The position numbers and the translations under genes were made by a program. A DNA stretch of 64,000 bases from Lichina pygmaea. Taxonomy: Eukaryota; Ascomycota; Lichinomycetes; Lichinales; Lichinaceae. Shown piece by piece: positions 19,505 through 31,773 of this stretch (positions within the stretch are counted from its first letter, which is position 1; each line of letters begins with the position of its first letter). The stretch covers positions 868,001 to 932,000 of the forward strand of contig OY730174.1 of NCBI GenBank assembly GCA_963422465.1, written 5' to 3'. Under the pieces are notes generated by a model. That model saw only the letters and a list, made by a program, of their open reading frames with translations, was not told the DNA's origin and did not search any database.

Positions 19505-22500
19505 CTTTGAAGACCCTCAAGGATGAGTACCTCAGGAGCAACCAACCCCAACTTCCCAGATGGAAAGATTAGCGTCGCCAAGCCAGACCTGTTCTACGGC
19601 GAAAGAAACAAGGTCGACGACTGGCTCATACAACTCCAAGTCTACTTTCAATTCCAACCAGAGACAAAGCTGCCTAAGGAAAAGTGGCCCCTCTTCGCAA
19701 CCACTTACATGAGAGGCAATGCTTATCGATGGATCAAGCCCTACGTCAACAAACATCTCTCAGGAAACGGAGACCACGACGGCACAACAGAATGGATGAC
19801 AAAATGGACGTGATTCAAGGACAAGATCAAAAGAATCCTTGGGCTATCTAACAAAGACAAAGTGGCTATACGAATGATCCAGCACATCAAGCAACAACGC
19901 TCAGCCGTAGAGTACACCACGCAGTTCAAACAATACTCAGTACTGACTGACTGGGACGACGATGCCCTGATGGTCATGTACCGACGTGGACTCAAGGAAA
20001 ACATGAAGGATGAAATCACCTTCAACAGATGAGCGGTCGATACACTGGACAAACTCATCACACAAGCAATCAACATCGATGACAAACTATTCAAGCGAGC
20101 GATAGAGAAACACTACGACAGAGGATACAGCCACCCCGCATGGCATGTGAGCAACCACTACAAGCCACCTAACAAGGCACCGCCACATGACCCATATGGC
20201 TATGTACCCATGGAACTGGATGCAGTCCACCACAAGAGAAGGTTCACGAAGGGAAGGAATAACAAAAAAGGGAAAGCACTGAAGTGCTATGCCTGTGGCA
20301 AGCTAGGCCACATGGTGAAAGACTGTCGTTCAAAGAACAAGGTGCACTGACAGCAACTTAATACGCTTGACGGAGACTGGAATGTCATCAAGCCAGAGAA
20401 CCCACCAGGAGAGGCTTAGCTATCCCTCAAACAATGGGACAACTACAATCAGACATTGGAAGTAGCCCACCAACTGGCAACATCAGAAGGCAAGGACCTA
20501 CCAGAACAGACAGGTCAGGACAAGGGACAGGAGCCCTTAACTACCTCTGATAGGGACTGAGACAAACCCGCGTCTATCAAAGAAGAAATACCACAAGGAA
20601 GCTATGCTTACAGCATGGACCCATGAAATCTACAGCATAGTGAACTACAGTGGAGGTTTTGCACGAAGCACTACTACACCTACCACGAACAACTACAAAG
20701 GTACGGAGGACATTCACCCTACCACGCCACCTGCCACAAGCATTGGGTCAATTGCGAGAAGGATACGTGTGAGATCCATCTTTGGGACAAACACCAACAC
20801 ACCGTATTCCCCGGGCACACACATGATTGGCACGAATACCTCATGTTCCTACAGCAAGGCAACAACCACAACTGCTACGTTAACAATTGGCAGTACTGCC
20901 TCAAGCCTGGATGTGACAAGCATCAGCAAGACAAATTCATGAACAGATTCCTCAGGACTGATGGGAATAGCTGGACCTATTACCCAGTCAGTGGAAAGAC
21001 ACTTCAATCAGGAAAAGACTGAACTCCCTTGTCAAGGGGTGACATCGGGAGCTCAACAACATGACCCCTAGCAACGCAAAGCACCTGTGATTGCCTGTGT
21101 CACTACACGCCAACACACCAGTACGGACATACGCACTTGTTGACTCTGGAGCCAGTGGAAACTACATCTTGAGACAACTTTACAACACCCTTGGCACTAG
21201 AAGGAGACACAAGCAGCAGCCCTATCAGCTCACGATAGCAAATGGACAGACAGAGCTAGTCTGCCATGAGACGCAGCCAATGGAAATAGTTACCAGACAC
21301 CATGCTGAAAGAATCCACCTTGATATTGTCAAGTTGGCCACTCAGGATATCTATTTGGGGATGCCTTGGCTAAAGAAGCACAACCCAGTTGTTAACTGGA
21401 AGACAGGAGTACTCATGTTTAGGAACTGCACTAACAACGCAGCTCAGACCTGTTACCAGCCGCAGAAGGCATGGACAGATGAGGGAAGAAGTCCTCAGTG
21501 GAACCTCACCAACAGAAAGGACAACTCTCAAGAGAAGAGGTCTACCTTGACAGGCACACCCCAGAACCAGGTGGCCAAACAGTCAGAGATAAAGAGAGAG
21601 GAAGTTGTTAACCCTCTGGAGTTCCCTGAAGAGTACTGACCTGGGTATGATAACCTCTTTCAGGAAGAGACAACAACAGCAGTGTTGCCTAAGCACCAAC
21701 CTTGGGATCATGAGATCAAGTTGCAACCAGGGATGGAGCCAGGATTTGGATCAATTTACCAGTTATCAGAGAAAGAGCTCCAAGTACTTTGCGAGTACCT
21801 GGAGGAAAACCTGAAAAAGAGTTTCATTCGAGAATCTCAATCGCCAGCAGGATACCCGATACTATTTGCACCAAAGAAAGACAGAAGTCTTCGACTTTGT
21901 GTGGATTACAGGAAACTCAACAATATTACCATCAAGAACTGATATCTGTTGCCAAATGCGAACAAATTGCGAGACAGGATCAGCCAAGCTACAATCTTTA
22001 CCAAGCTGGACTTGAAAGGAGTATACAACCTGATACGCATGAAAGAAGGAGAAGAATGGAAGACAGCCTTCAGAACCTGATACAGACACTACAAGTATCT
22101 GGTTATGCCATTCAGACTCACGAACACACCAGCAACATGTCAAGCATTGATCAACAACGTCATCAGAGCACACCTGGACCAAACAGCTATCGCCTACCTG
22201 GACGACATTCTTGTCTACTCGAACACGTAACAGGAACATACCAAACATGTGAAGGATGTTCTACGATACCTACAAGAGGCAGGGCTCAAGCTCAACCCGA
22301 AGAAATGCGAGTTCAACAAACTGGAAGTTGAGTTCCTCGGATACATCATAGGGATCAAAGGGATCAAGATTGACTCTGAGAAAATCAAAGTGATTCAGCA
22401 ATAGCTAACACCGACATCAGTTAAGGAAGTACAAGCCTTCCTAGGATTTGCCAACTTCAACTGACAGTTCATCAAGAACTACTCACAGATGGCAACACCA

Positions 22501-24359
22501 CTGACAGAACTCACAAAGAAGGACATGGAGTACTGGTGGATAGAGAGATAACAAAAAGCATTCCAACAGCTCAAGGACACTTGCGCCAAGGAACCAGTTC
22601 TCCTCAACTTCAAGATAGGCCAACCGACACGAATCGAGACAGACACTTCAGATCAGGCAGTGGGAGCATGTCTATGCCAACAGGCAGACAGCAAGTGGCA
22701 CCCAGTTGCCTACTACTCACAAAAAATAACATAAGCAGAACAAAACTATGATATCCACAACAAAGAGCTACTGGCAGTTGTCAACGCACTTGAACACTGG
22801 AGAGTGTACACGGAAAGCAGTTCTGAACTCACTGTTCTCACAGACCACAAGAATCTGACAATGTTCATGACAACCAAGAAGCTGAACAGACAGCAAGTCA
22901 GATGGGCTGAACTCCTAGGGCAACACAAGTTCAAGATCTTGTACACCCCTGGACAAGACAATAGGAGAGCAGACGCACTAAGCTGATAAAAAGACTACAT
23001 GGAAGATGATGAACACCAAGGAATGATCTTACAGCAGGACCAGCAAGGAAACCTGGTGCCTCAACCACAGATCAACAAGCTCACGGCAGAAGATACTGAA
23101 GAACTAATAAGGAACTACCATGATAATCCAGCACATAGTCACCCAGGAATCTCCAAGACCACAGACCTTATCCAACAGGTAGGGAACAATATCATTAACC
23201 TCTGACAACATGTCACAAACTACATCAGCAAGTGTCTACTATGCCAGAAAAACAAACATGGAAGATATAAGCTATATGGAGAAGGATATCTGAACACGAT
23301 ACCAAGAGGCCTGTGGGAAGACATGTCAATAGACTTCATCACAAAGCTACCCAAGTCCAAAGACCCAGTCACAGGAATTACCTACAACTTGATTATGGTG
23401 ATAGTGGACAGATTCACAAAATATCTAATAGTGGTACTATTCAAGGAGACCCACACAGCAGAACAGTTGGGACACCTATTACTAGACAGATTGGTCAGAG
23501 ACCACGGAGTTCTGATCACAATCATTACAGACAGAGACAAACTCTTCACATCCAACTACTGGAAGACAATCAGTGCAGCCATGGGAACAAAACCCAAAAT
23601 GTCTACAGCCTATCACCCACAAACCAACAGCCAGACAGAGTGAGCAAACCAAGTCCTGGAGACTTACTTACAGCATTACATCAACAAGACCCACAGCAAT
23701 TAGGTACAGTTATTACCGGTGGCACAGCTGGCAATCAACCAGCACAGATCAGACTCAACAAAGGAATCACTATTTTTTGCCAATTTTGGACAACATGCAA
23801 ACATCGGGATGCCAAGCAGAGCTTCACCAAACACAGAGAAAGCACTCCAACATGACAAGCTCCTACGACAAACACACATGATGATGAGGCACTACCTTCA
23901 AGAGACCTCAGAAAGAATGCAATGTCAAATGGACAAGAAATCCAAAATAACATCTCAGCTAAAGAAGGGGGATAAAGTCTACCTCCTCACAAGAAATTGG
24001 AAAACAAAGAAACCAAGAACAAAGAAACTGGACTATGTCAAGGTCAGACTATTTTCAGTCAAAGAAAAAACTGGACCAGTCAATGTCAGACTGTGACTAC
24101 CGAGAGACACTTGGGTACACCCAAACTTTCACATCTCAATGATTGAATTAGCTGACCAGAGCACACTCTTGCAGGAAACATTTCATTACTAACCAGAGGA
24201 AGAACAGGAATTTGAGGTCGAACAGATCTTGAAGAGAAAAGGTCAGCGATACCTTGTCAAGTGGAAAAACTACCCAGACTCAGAAAATACCTGGGAACCA
24301 CTCAGGAACCTTGCGAACTGCCAGCTCCTCCTGCAGCAGTTCTGGCAGAGGCAGGACTG

Positions 24360-24679
24360 AACAGCTCGGCTTGCAGTGCAGACATGTCAATGACTGTCAC
24401 TGACAAGTCTTCACCATCCACCTCCATTTCAGCAACAAGGCACTGGAGCTTCTTCTTTGCTCAGTCTTCAGCACCTTCAAGAACCTTTCACTTTCAGGAT
24501 ACACAAGCCTGCAGCTTGGCAAGCTGCTCAACAAGAGCATCCCGCTTGGCCTTATCAACAGCCAAATCCTCGCAAAGGTTATCCTGAGTCATGTTCAGTG
24601 ACTCCCAAGAAAGTGACACACAGGACTTCCCACAACAAGTGCATTCAGCGCACTTCAATTTATTGTTGTTGTCAGACAT
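24360..24679 (-). pseudogene. Antisense ORF of A1 (fossil copy)
   Basis: Runs opposite to gag-pol and overlaps the chromodomain end of pol. The readable start is [20 protein letters not shown], followed by [15 protein letters not shown] and a charged helical stretch. It corresponds to the open copy in A4 (52688-53065). The copy is broken. Confidence 0.7.
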
Positions 24680-24846
24680 TCAGAAGTAGGGCTTGTGGTT
24701 CAAAACACAGAAGTCACACAGAGTAAGTGACACAAAGTTATGATCACAGATCTGGGCTGCCAGTTGTTTTTGGTAAGCAGAGGTATGTGATTTTGCAGAC
24801 ATACTCAAGAATTCATCAGGACAATGAATGAAGGAGAGAAGAGTAG

Positions 24847-25278
24847 TGTTACAACCCAGAGGATGGGAGCCACCTATTTATAGGCAATCAGGCTGTGGGC
24901 CAGGCAAGAGGACACCATGGAAGTCAAGTGACCAACCAACAAGGGGTCACGTGACTGTCGAGACACACACAGGAGTCTTGACGCAGCATGCATGAAGCAT
25001 CAAGACAATCTCACCAGTCTTGACGCAGGATGCATGAAGTATTAAGACAATCTCACCAGTCTTGACGCAGAGTGTATAACATGGTGGGACTGTCAAGACA
25101 ATCTCACCTGTCTTGATGTCAAGACTGTTGAGACAATCTTGACTGTCTCAACAGGCCAGCACTATATAGTCCAGCGATAGTTCCCTTATAGAACAATTGT
25201 CTTCAACTCATGTTGTGATCCAGACAACTAGATCTACTTCAATACAATCCTTTTGTACGAAGCCATTGATCAGGTGTC
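24847..25278 (+). repeat. A1 3' LTR, left part
   Basis: Starts TGTTACAACCC and stops at GTGTC (25274-25278), where B1 entered. The remainder is 31642-31768. It has the same two full plus one terminal repeat modules as the 5' LTR, but most CpGs are now TpG or CpA. Confidence 0.92.
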
Positions 25279-25691
25279 TGTTAAAGGCCAGTCCACGTTC
25301 ACACAGAATGTGGGTGGTCTTGTCTTCGACTGAGGAGGGCAGGGACTCAATAGATGAATAGCAAGTGGGGTAACTCTCTTGCTATTGTCACTCGTAATGT
25401 GCGTTCAGTCTGGAGAGCTATTCTCTCTGGCTATCTGGGTTCTTATATACAGGAGCCTGAGGGGGGGGGGTCCTCCCGAGGGGTATCAGCTTTCTGCGTG
25501 GACGAGCTGGACGAGATGGTTACACATCATCCACCTTGTCCACCGGGTCAGGTGAACATTGTTCCCGTGGACAAGCTGGACGAGCTGGTTACACATCGTC
25601 CACCTTGTCCACCGGGTCGGGTGAACATTGTTCCGTGTACCTCTGTACACTCGCTTCGGTTGGCTCAGCCGTTCCGGCCTGGGCCTTAACA
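25279..25691 (-). repeat. B1 LTR, left copy (3' LTR)
   Basis: Starts TGTTAAAGGCC and ends GGGCCTTAACA. It contains two copies of a module built around GTGGACGAGCTGGACGAG and its rough complement GTCCACCTTGTCCACC, plus a G run (about 25464-25471). Confidence 0.93.
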
Positions 25692-25743
25692 CCATCCCCT
25701 CCCTCCAAAGGTTCTGTCCCCAGATCCTCTTGCTTCTCTTACC

Positions 25744-26274
25744 ATGACCCGGACATCTCGTGTTAATCGTCGTGGAGTCCTCGGTTCTCATGTTGGCAAG
25801 ATGGGCAAGGTATCCAAAGTTTCATGCAGCGCATGTTGTCGTGACCGTGCCAAGTGTGTCGTCAGTTCAGAGTCCACATTTTGCGGTCAGTGCCTTGAGA
25901 AGGGTCGCCGTTGCGATCTCCATCTTGCGGAGTCAGAGTGGGAGAAGATGGAGCTTGAGCGCACTCAGCTCAAGGCTCAACTGAAGGAGATCAAGGAGCA
26001 GGAGTCTGTTCTCCTTCCTCGCAAACTTCGTCTCCGTCGTCAGTTGGGTGTGTTGTCCAAGAAGGAGGGTGAGGCCATCAAGCGTGAGCTTGCTGCGATC
26101 GAGGATCAGGAGGATCTCGAGCAGGAGGCTACGTGTGTGGAGTCCCCGCCACCTTTGGAGGACTTCTTCTCTTCGGAGGCTTTGGCTTCTCTCGAGCCTT
26201 TGTCTCCATCGATCCTGGCTTCTGCGGGTTTTGTCAGTGGAAACTCCGCAGTTTCTCGTTCGTCGCAGGGCTGA
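25744..26274 (+). CDS. Antisense ORF of family B: Zn2Cys6-like and coiled-coil protein
   Basis: This open 176-aa frame lies opposite to gag-pol of B1 and overlaps the pol terminus by about 40 bp, tail to tail. The N-terminal part has CSACCRDRAKC, then CGQC and CD, with spacing C-x2-C-x6-C-x8-C-x2-C-x6-C. That is exactly the pattern of fungal Zn(II)2Cys6 DNA-binding clusters (about residues 30-58). A charged, heptad-like helix follows (WEKMELERTQLKAQLKEIKE, about 65-125), as in the dimerisation segments of such proteins. The C terminus is Ser/acid-rich. What it does is unknown; DNA binding is inferred from the Cys pattern only. The same arrangement is found in B2 with all six Cys spacings kept. 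Confidence is high for the frame and low for function. Confidence 0.7.
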   Translation: MTRTSRVNRRGVLGSHVGKMGKVSKVSCSACCRDRAKCVVSSESTFCGQCLEKGRRCDLHLAESEWEKMELERTQLKAQLKEIKEQESVLLPRKLRLRRQLGVLSKKEGEAIKRELAAIEDQEDLEQEATCVESPPPLEDFFSSEALASLEPLSPSILASAGFVSGNSAVSRSSQG

Positions 26275-29200
26275 AGTTCTCGGTGGGTTCCCACGAGTTC
26301 TCCTCATTGTCATACCCTAACCACTTGACCAGGTATTCGGTTTTCCGTCCGCTTCTCCAGCTGTCTAGGATCCTTTCGACATCGTACTCTTCTTTGTCGT
26401 CCTTGAAGTGCCATTCTGTTTTGATTGCTGCGTCGCTGGGTGCTGGCTCGAGCAGCGAGACATGGAATACTCGGTGTATCCGTGCCTTTTTGGGCAGTCT
26501 CAGTCGGTAGTTGACTTCTCCAGTGCGCTTCTCAATCTCAAACAGTCTGATTCGTACGTGATCCAGCTTTTTGCTCGGTCGCTTCGAGCGCAGGTTTTTT
26601 GTTGACAAATAGACCTTATCCCCCCTCTCCAGGGTTGGTCCCTTCAACCTTTTGCTGTTTAGGTGGTGGCTTGTTGTCTTTTGTGCGGATTCAATTGCAG
26701 TCTTCATTTCCTCATGCATAGCAGTGAGTTTTTCGATGTTTGTTGAAGTGCCACTTCCAGCTGCCATCGCTTCCCAGTGGGGGTTTCTGCCGTAGTTCGC
26801 AAAGAACGGTGTCATGCCTGTCACGCTGTGTTGCTGATCGTTGTACACAAACTGAGCCATTGGTAGCAGTTCTACCCAATCGTCCTGTCGGTGGTTGACG
26901 TAGTGGCGTAGGTACTGTTCCATCGTCTGGTTTGTTCTCTCAGTTTGTCCGTCTGTTTGTGGATGGTAGGCAGTAGACATCCTTGTGTCTATCCCTAGCT
27001 GTCTTGTCCACGTGTTCCAGAATTTCAAGGTGAAGAGTTTATCTTGATCTGAGATAATCTTCATGGGTAGCCCTCGCTGGCTAACCAATTCTTTGAGCAG
27101 GACATTGGCGAGTTCGCTCGCTGTTCCTGTCTCTCGCCACAGGATCAGGTGAGCGTATTTGGTGAGTTTGTCAACAACCACCAAGATACTGTCATATTTC
27201 ACCTTTGTTACCGGGTCCTCTGACCTCGGCAGCTTCACCACAAAATCCATTGTGATGGTATCCCAAGCCACTTCTGGGAGGTCCATTTGTTGACTCTCTC
27301 CATAGGGTTTGTGGCGTGACGGTTTGTTTTTCGCACACTCTTCGCAGTTGCGAATAAATTCCGTCACTTTCCACTTCATTCCGTTGAAGTGGTAACGTCT
27401 CCGGATCTTTTCCAGGGTCTTGTCTCGCCCAGGATGTCCGTGTAGAGGTCCATCGTGATGTTGTTGAATCACGTCCTCTTGTGCGCTCTCTGGCACTTCT
27501 TCCTTGTTCGTGGCCGCAACGTTGTGGCCTAGGGTCAGGAGTGCACCCATTTCTTCAGTTTTTGCTAACTGAGGTTGAGCATAGACCAGAGTTTGTCCTT
27601 TTGTCGCTAGGATTGGGCGCTCTTCTGTCGTGTCGTCTGTCGTCATATCAGGCCGCCTGCTAAGCGTGTCCGCTCGTGCGTTTTCTGATCCTTTTTGATA
27701 GAAGATCTGGAAGTCGTATAAAGCTAAAAGCTCTGCCCATCGGACTTGTCGTCTGTTTAGCTTCTTCGTCATCGTGAAGTAAGCCAAATTCTTGTGGTCT
27801 GAGTACACGTCCACTGTGTACTTTGCTCCTTCCAGGTAAGGTCTCCACTCCTGGAATGTGTCGACAATTGCTAACAACTCCTTGTCGTGAACATCGTACC
27901 TGAGTTCTGGGCCAGAGAACTTTCTTGATCAGTATGTGACAGGGTGTAGGCGGTTTTCGGCGTCTGGTTGACACAAGCAAGATCCAAGTGCTTGGTCTGA
28001 GGCATCTGTCTCCATGATGATCTGCCGTCCGGGATCAAATGATGCCAGTATGGGTGCGGAGGTGAACTTCTCTTTCAGCTCCTGGAACGCTCTCTCTTGG
28101 CTGTTCCCCCATGTGAAGGTTTCTTCCTTCTTTGTTAGTTCAGTCAAGGGTGCTGCTGTCCTCGAGTACTCCTTGATGAATCGTCGGTAGAAGTTCGCAA
28201 ATCCCAGGAAGGATTGGACTTCTTTGAGGTTTTTGGGTGTTGGCCAGTCTTGTACTGCCGTGATCTTTGTATCGTCCATACGGATTCCTTCCGTCATCAG
28301 GATCGATCCCAAATATTCCACTTCTTTCACGTGGAAGACGCTCTTATCAAGGCGTAACCTTATTCCTGCTTCTTGGAGCGCATGTAGGATCTTCTTGACA
28401 TGCTGTTTGTGCTCCTCCAGGGTTCCATTGGTGTAAACCAAGACATCGTCGATATAAGCAGTAACAAATATATCCAGGTATTGTCGGAGGATGGCGTTAA
28501 TAAGTGATTGGAACATCGCCGGTGCATTCGTAAGGCCGAATGGCATAACGGTATACTTGTAATACCTGTACCTTGTACGAAAGGCTGTCTTCCATTCTTC
28601 GCCATCTTTCATCCTAACCAGGTTGAAAGCACCTCGGATGTTGAACTTGGTAAACCACTTGGCTTCTTGGATTCAGTCCTGGATTTCTGATATTAACAGT
28701 AGTGGGTAGTGATTCTTAATCGTGATCACATTAAGCTGCCGGTAGTCGACACACAGTCGTAATTTGCCGTCTTTCTTTGGCACAAACAATATCGGGTATC
28801 CGGCCGGTGATGTTGAAGGTCTTATGAACCCTTTCGCTAGGTTCTCGTCCAGGTAATCTCTTAAGGCCTCAAGCTCCTTTGCTGATAGGGCGTAAATAGG
28901 GCCATGTGTGGGTTTCTTTCCGTCTTCCAGTGGAATTTCGTGATCCCACTCTTGGTGTTCTGGTAGCGTCACGACCACTTCCTCACCAAACATCTCCTGG
29001 TAGTCTTTATACTCACTTGGCAGCTGCGGTGCCTGAGTCTTGCCCACGGCGTCATGCGTGGTGCAAAGTTGATGGTTTCGGGGCTTCATCCAAGCCACAT
29101 AGGCTCGCCCTCGCCGGTGGTGCTTCTTCCACCCTGCATATGAGATCTCTTTGATTCTCACTTTCTCTGGCTCTGCTCGAGTTGCCAGACTCTCCTTCAG

Positions 29201-31223
29201 AAAGACTAGGTGCCTTCTTTTCCAGTCGATCCTTGGGTTTTGACTTTCCAACCACGGAAGACCCAATATAACTTCATGTGGTATCTGGACCAAGTCGAAT
29301 TCTTCTGATCTGATTGTCGTACTGTCGACACACAGTCGTAGGTTCTTGGTCTCCTTCGTCACTCGTCCTTGGTTGTTGGAGAGTGGTGTCCTGTCCACTA
29401 CTGTTAGTTGGTATGGATTCCTCTTTTCCTGAGTCGGGATCTTGTGCTTCCTGGCAAAACTTTCTGACATGAAGTTGCCAGTAGCTCCAGAGTCAATCAT
29501 GGCGTTTGTCAGATGCCCGTTGACTCTCATCTTGATGCGAAAATGCGGACTGCAGACTGTCACGTCAAGGCTCTGCTCGACCCCTTCTCTCCGGAGTGTT
29601 GTCTTGCCTGCTCTTCCGACTCCGGATTTGAAGAGCACTGCTAGTTTTTTGAACAACCAAGGCCCTGAGCCTGGCGTTCTGCCACGTGTCTTTCGCATTT
29701 TTCGGTGAAGCATAGCTCCCATGCGTCTTCTCCGCAATCATCGCGTTCTTTCCCTTGCTGGCTTAGCTGGTGCTTGATGCTCCAGACTTTCTTGTGGTAT
29801 TCTGGGCCAGGGAAGTAGTGCCTTCTCCTTTTCTCTAGGAGATGTTCCTTGCAGTGGTGGTCCTCGCATCCTTTCCAATAAGGACGCCCGCAGGCTGGTG
29901 TCGTAGCCTGGCGATAGTCCACTTGCGCTGCGATGTCTCGGGGCTGTGAGATGCTGATGGTGTCGTCCACCCATCGCGTCACTCTTGCTTCGCTGTCCTC
30001 CGACAAGGTCGCATCCTGTCGTCAGAGTAGTGGTGTCTCGGGAACTGGTGGCATGCTGGTTATGTCAATCTTGTAGTCTGTTGTGTCGAATTCGGAGATC
30101 AGGTCATCCTCCCAATAAACCTTATTGATCTGGTTTTGGATTGTGTGCAGGTCCTCCAGTGACCTCTGCAGATTGTTCTCCAGTCTTTCGATGTGCTGTC
30201 TGAGATTGTCCTCCTGTCCGAGGAGTGTTGCTTCTGACCGGTTCATGGGTAGCGTGCCTCTGGGAGCCCTCGGTGGCTCCTGAATGCCCTTGCCTTTCCA
30301 GGCACCGGTGGCATTCAACTGCTTACCCTTGCCTTCCTTCTTCTTCTTGCTTTGGCAGTTGGCTGCGAGGTGTCCTACCTTCTGGCAATTGTAACACTTC
30401 CGTGTTTCTTTCTTCTTTGTTGCCTGTGGTGTTGTTGCATCAATCTCCATGGGTGTCAAGCCGTACTTGTCTTGTGCAGGCGTTGTCTTTTTGCCCCATG
30501 GCCTTGCATGCTTGCCTCACTTCTCGAGTTCTTGTTCAAACTGTCGGTCGTCGATGCGTACCACTGTGTCAATCATATCCTCGAGGTCGGTGGGTCAGTC
30601 TCCTCGTGCGATGTCATCCTTGACTTGTTCCTTGAGAGCTTGGTAGAATAGTGCCGTCAAGGCACTGTCTCCCTATTGTGTCCTCACTGACAACTGTTGG
30701 AACTTCGCCGCAAAGTCTGATACTGACCCTGTCTGCCGTAGTGCTTGGAGCTTTTGTTCCGCATCTTGTTCTTCATCAATGACCCCGAAGGTCTTCTTCA
30801 TCTGGGTCTTGAAGGTAGAGAATCTCCCAATGATCTGCTGTGTCATGGTCTCCATGCTAGAGAGATCTTCCTTGTTGTTGAGGAAGTCTCGTAGGTAGAC
30901 ATTGAACCAGGCAAACATCAGTCTGTCCAGGTAGGAAGCTGCGAACAGCACCTTCTCCTGTTCCGTAGGGAATTGTGCGGTGTTGAATCCATAGTAAAGC
31001 TCAAGCTGAGAGAAGAATAGTTCCAATCCCCCTCGTGATCCATTGTACCTCTTCAGCGTACCTACCTTCAACAGCTTTGGAGGTAAGGTGAGGGTGGTAG
31101 GGACAGGTGGTTCCTGGACTTGCGCCTGAGGCGCAGTCCAAACTTGGCCTGCCTGCGAAGGGGTAGGGCTGCGTGGATCTGCCATCGTATTGAGCCGGTG
31201 TCCTATGTGTTAGAGGCTGAAAC

Positions 31224-31636
31224 TGTTAAAGGCCAGTCCACGTTCACACAGAATGTGGGTGGTCTTGTCTTCGACCGAGGAGGGCAGGGACTCAATAGAT
31301 GAATAGCAAGTGGGGTAACTCTCTTGCTATTGTCGCTCGTAATGTGTGTTCAGCCTGGAGAGCTATTCTCTCCGGCTATCTGGGTTCTTATATACAGGAG
31401 CCTGAGGGGGGGGGGTCCTCCCGAGGGGTATCAGCTTTCTGCGTGGACGAGCTGGACGAGATGGTTACACATCGTCCACCTTGTCCACCGGGTCGGGTGA
31501 ACATTGTTCCCGTGGACAAGCTGGACGAGCTGGTTACACATTGTCCACCTTGTCCACCGGGTCAGGTGAACATTGTTCCGTGTACCTCTGTACACTCGCT
31601 TTGGTTGGCTCAGCCGTTCCGGCCTGGGCCTTAACA
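31224..31636 (-). repeat. B1 LTR, right copy (5' LTR)
   Basis: Pairs with 25279-25691 at equal length. It is followed on the element side by GTTTCAGCCTCTAACA (read on the minus strand), which is not an obvious tRNA primer-binding site. Confidence 0.93.
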
Positions 31637-31641
31637 GTGTC

Positions 31642-31768
31642 ACCACTACCACATTCCACCAAACTCCTTCGCACTCCTTGACACTCCTCTCCTGCGAGAA
31701 CCAACCTGCCTTCCACCTCTTGCCCTAATCCTATACTCGGATAGGACAGTACAGTACAGACTGCAACA
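31642..31768 (+). repeat. A1 3' LTR, right part
   Basis: Continues the A1 LTR after B1 and ends CAGACTGCAACA. It is followed by the second AGGCT duplication (31769-31773), after which LINE ORF1 resumes. Confidence 0.92.
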
Positions 31769-31773
31769 AGGCT

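Larger units (their letters stand above)
25279..31636 (-). mobile_element. B1: Ty3/gypsy chromodomain element, family B, in the A1 3' LTR
   Basis: LTRs are 25279-25691 and 31224-31636, both 413 bp and differing by only a handful of transitions. The 5-bp duplication is GTGTC (25274-25278, 31637-31641). Read on the minus strand: gag (31185-30022) with CYNCQKVGHLAANC near 30380, protease motif [13 protein letters not shown] (about 29480), reverse transcriptase (about 28980-28150), RNase H (about 28100-27640), integrase (about 27500-26750), and chromodomain-like end (LVKWLGYDNEENSWEP, about 26330-26285). The antisense ORF at 25744-26274 is open. This is the best preserved and probably youngest LTR element in the window: long frames survive and only a few breaks are apparent. 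It is still not whole. Confidence 0.93.
18946..31768 (+). mobile_element. A1: Ty3/gypsy chromodomain element, family A, with B1 nested in its 3' LTR
   Basis: LTRs are 18946-19504 (559 bp) and 24847-25278 plus 31642-31768 (also 559 bp once B1 and its duplicated 5 bp are left out). Parts in order: gag (about 19523-20350) with a CCHC knuckle CYACGKLGHMVKDC near 20285, aspartic protease motif VDSGASGNY (about 21140), reverse transcriptase (about 21680-22450), RNase H (about 22500-22980), integrase (about 23080-23900; SIDFITKLPKSKDPV), and a chromodomain-like C terminus ([16 protein letters not shown], about 24255-24300). An antisense ORF (about 24360-24680, minus) overlaps the pol end. The element is broken, with roughly a dozen or more breaks. 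Its 5' LTR keeps far more CpG than its 3' LTR. Confidence 0.93.
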
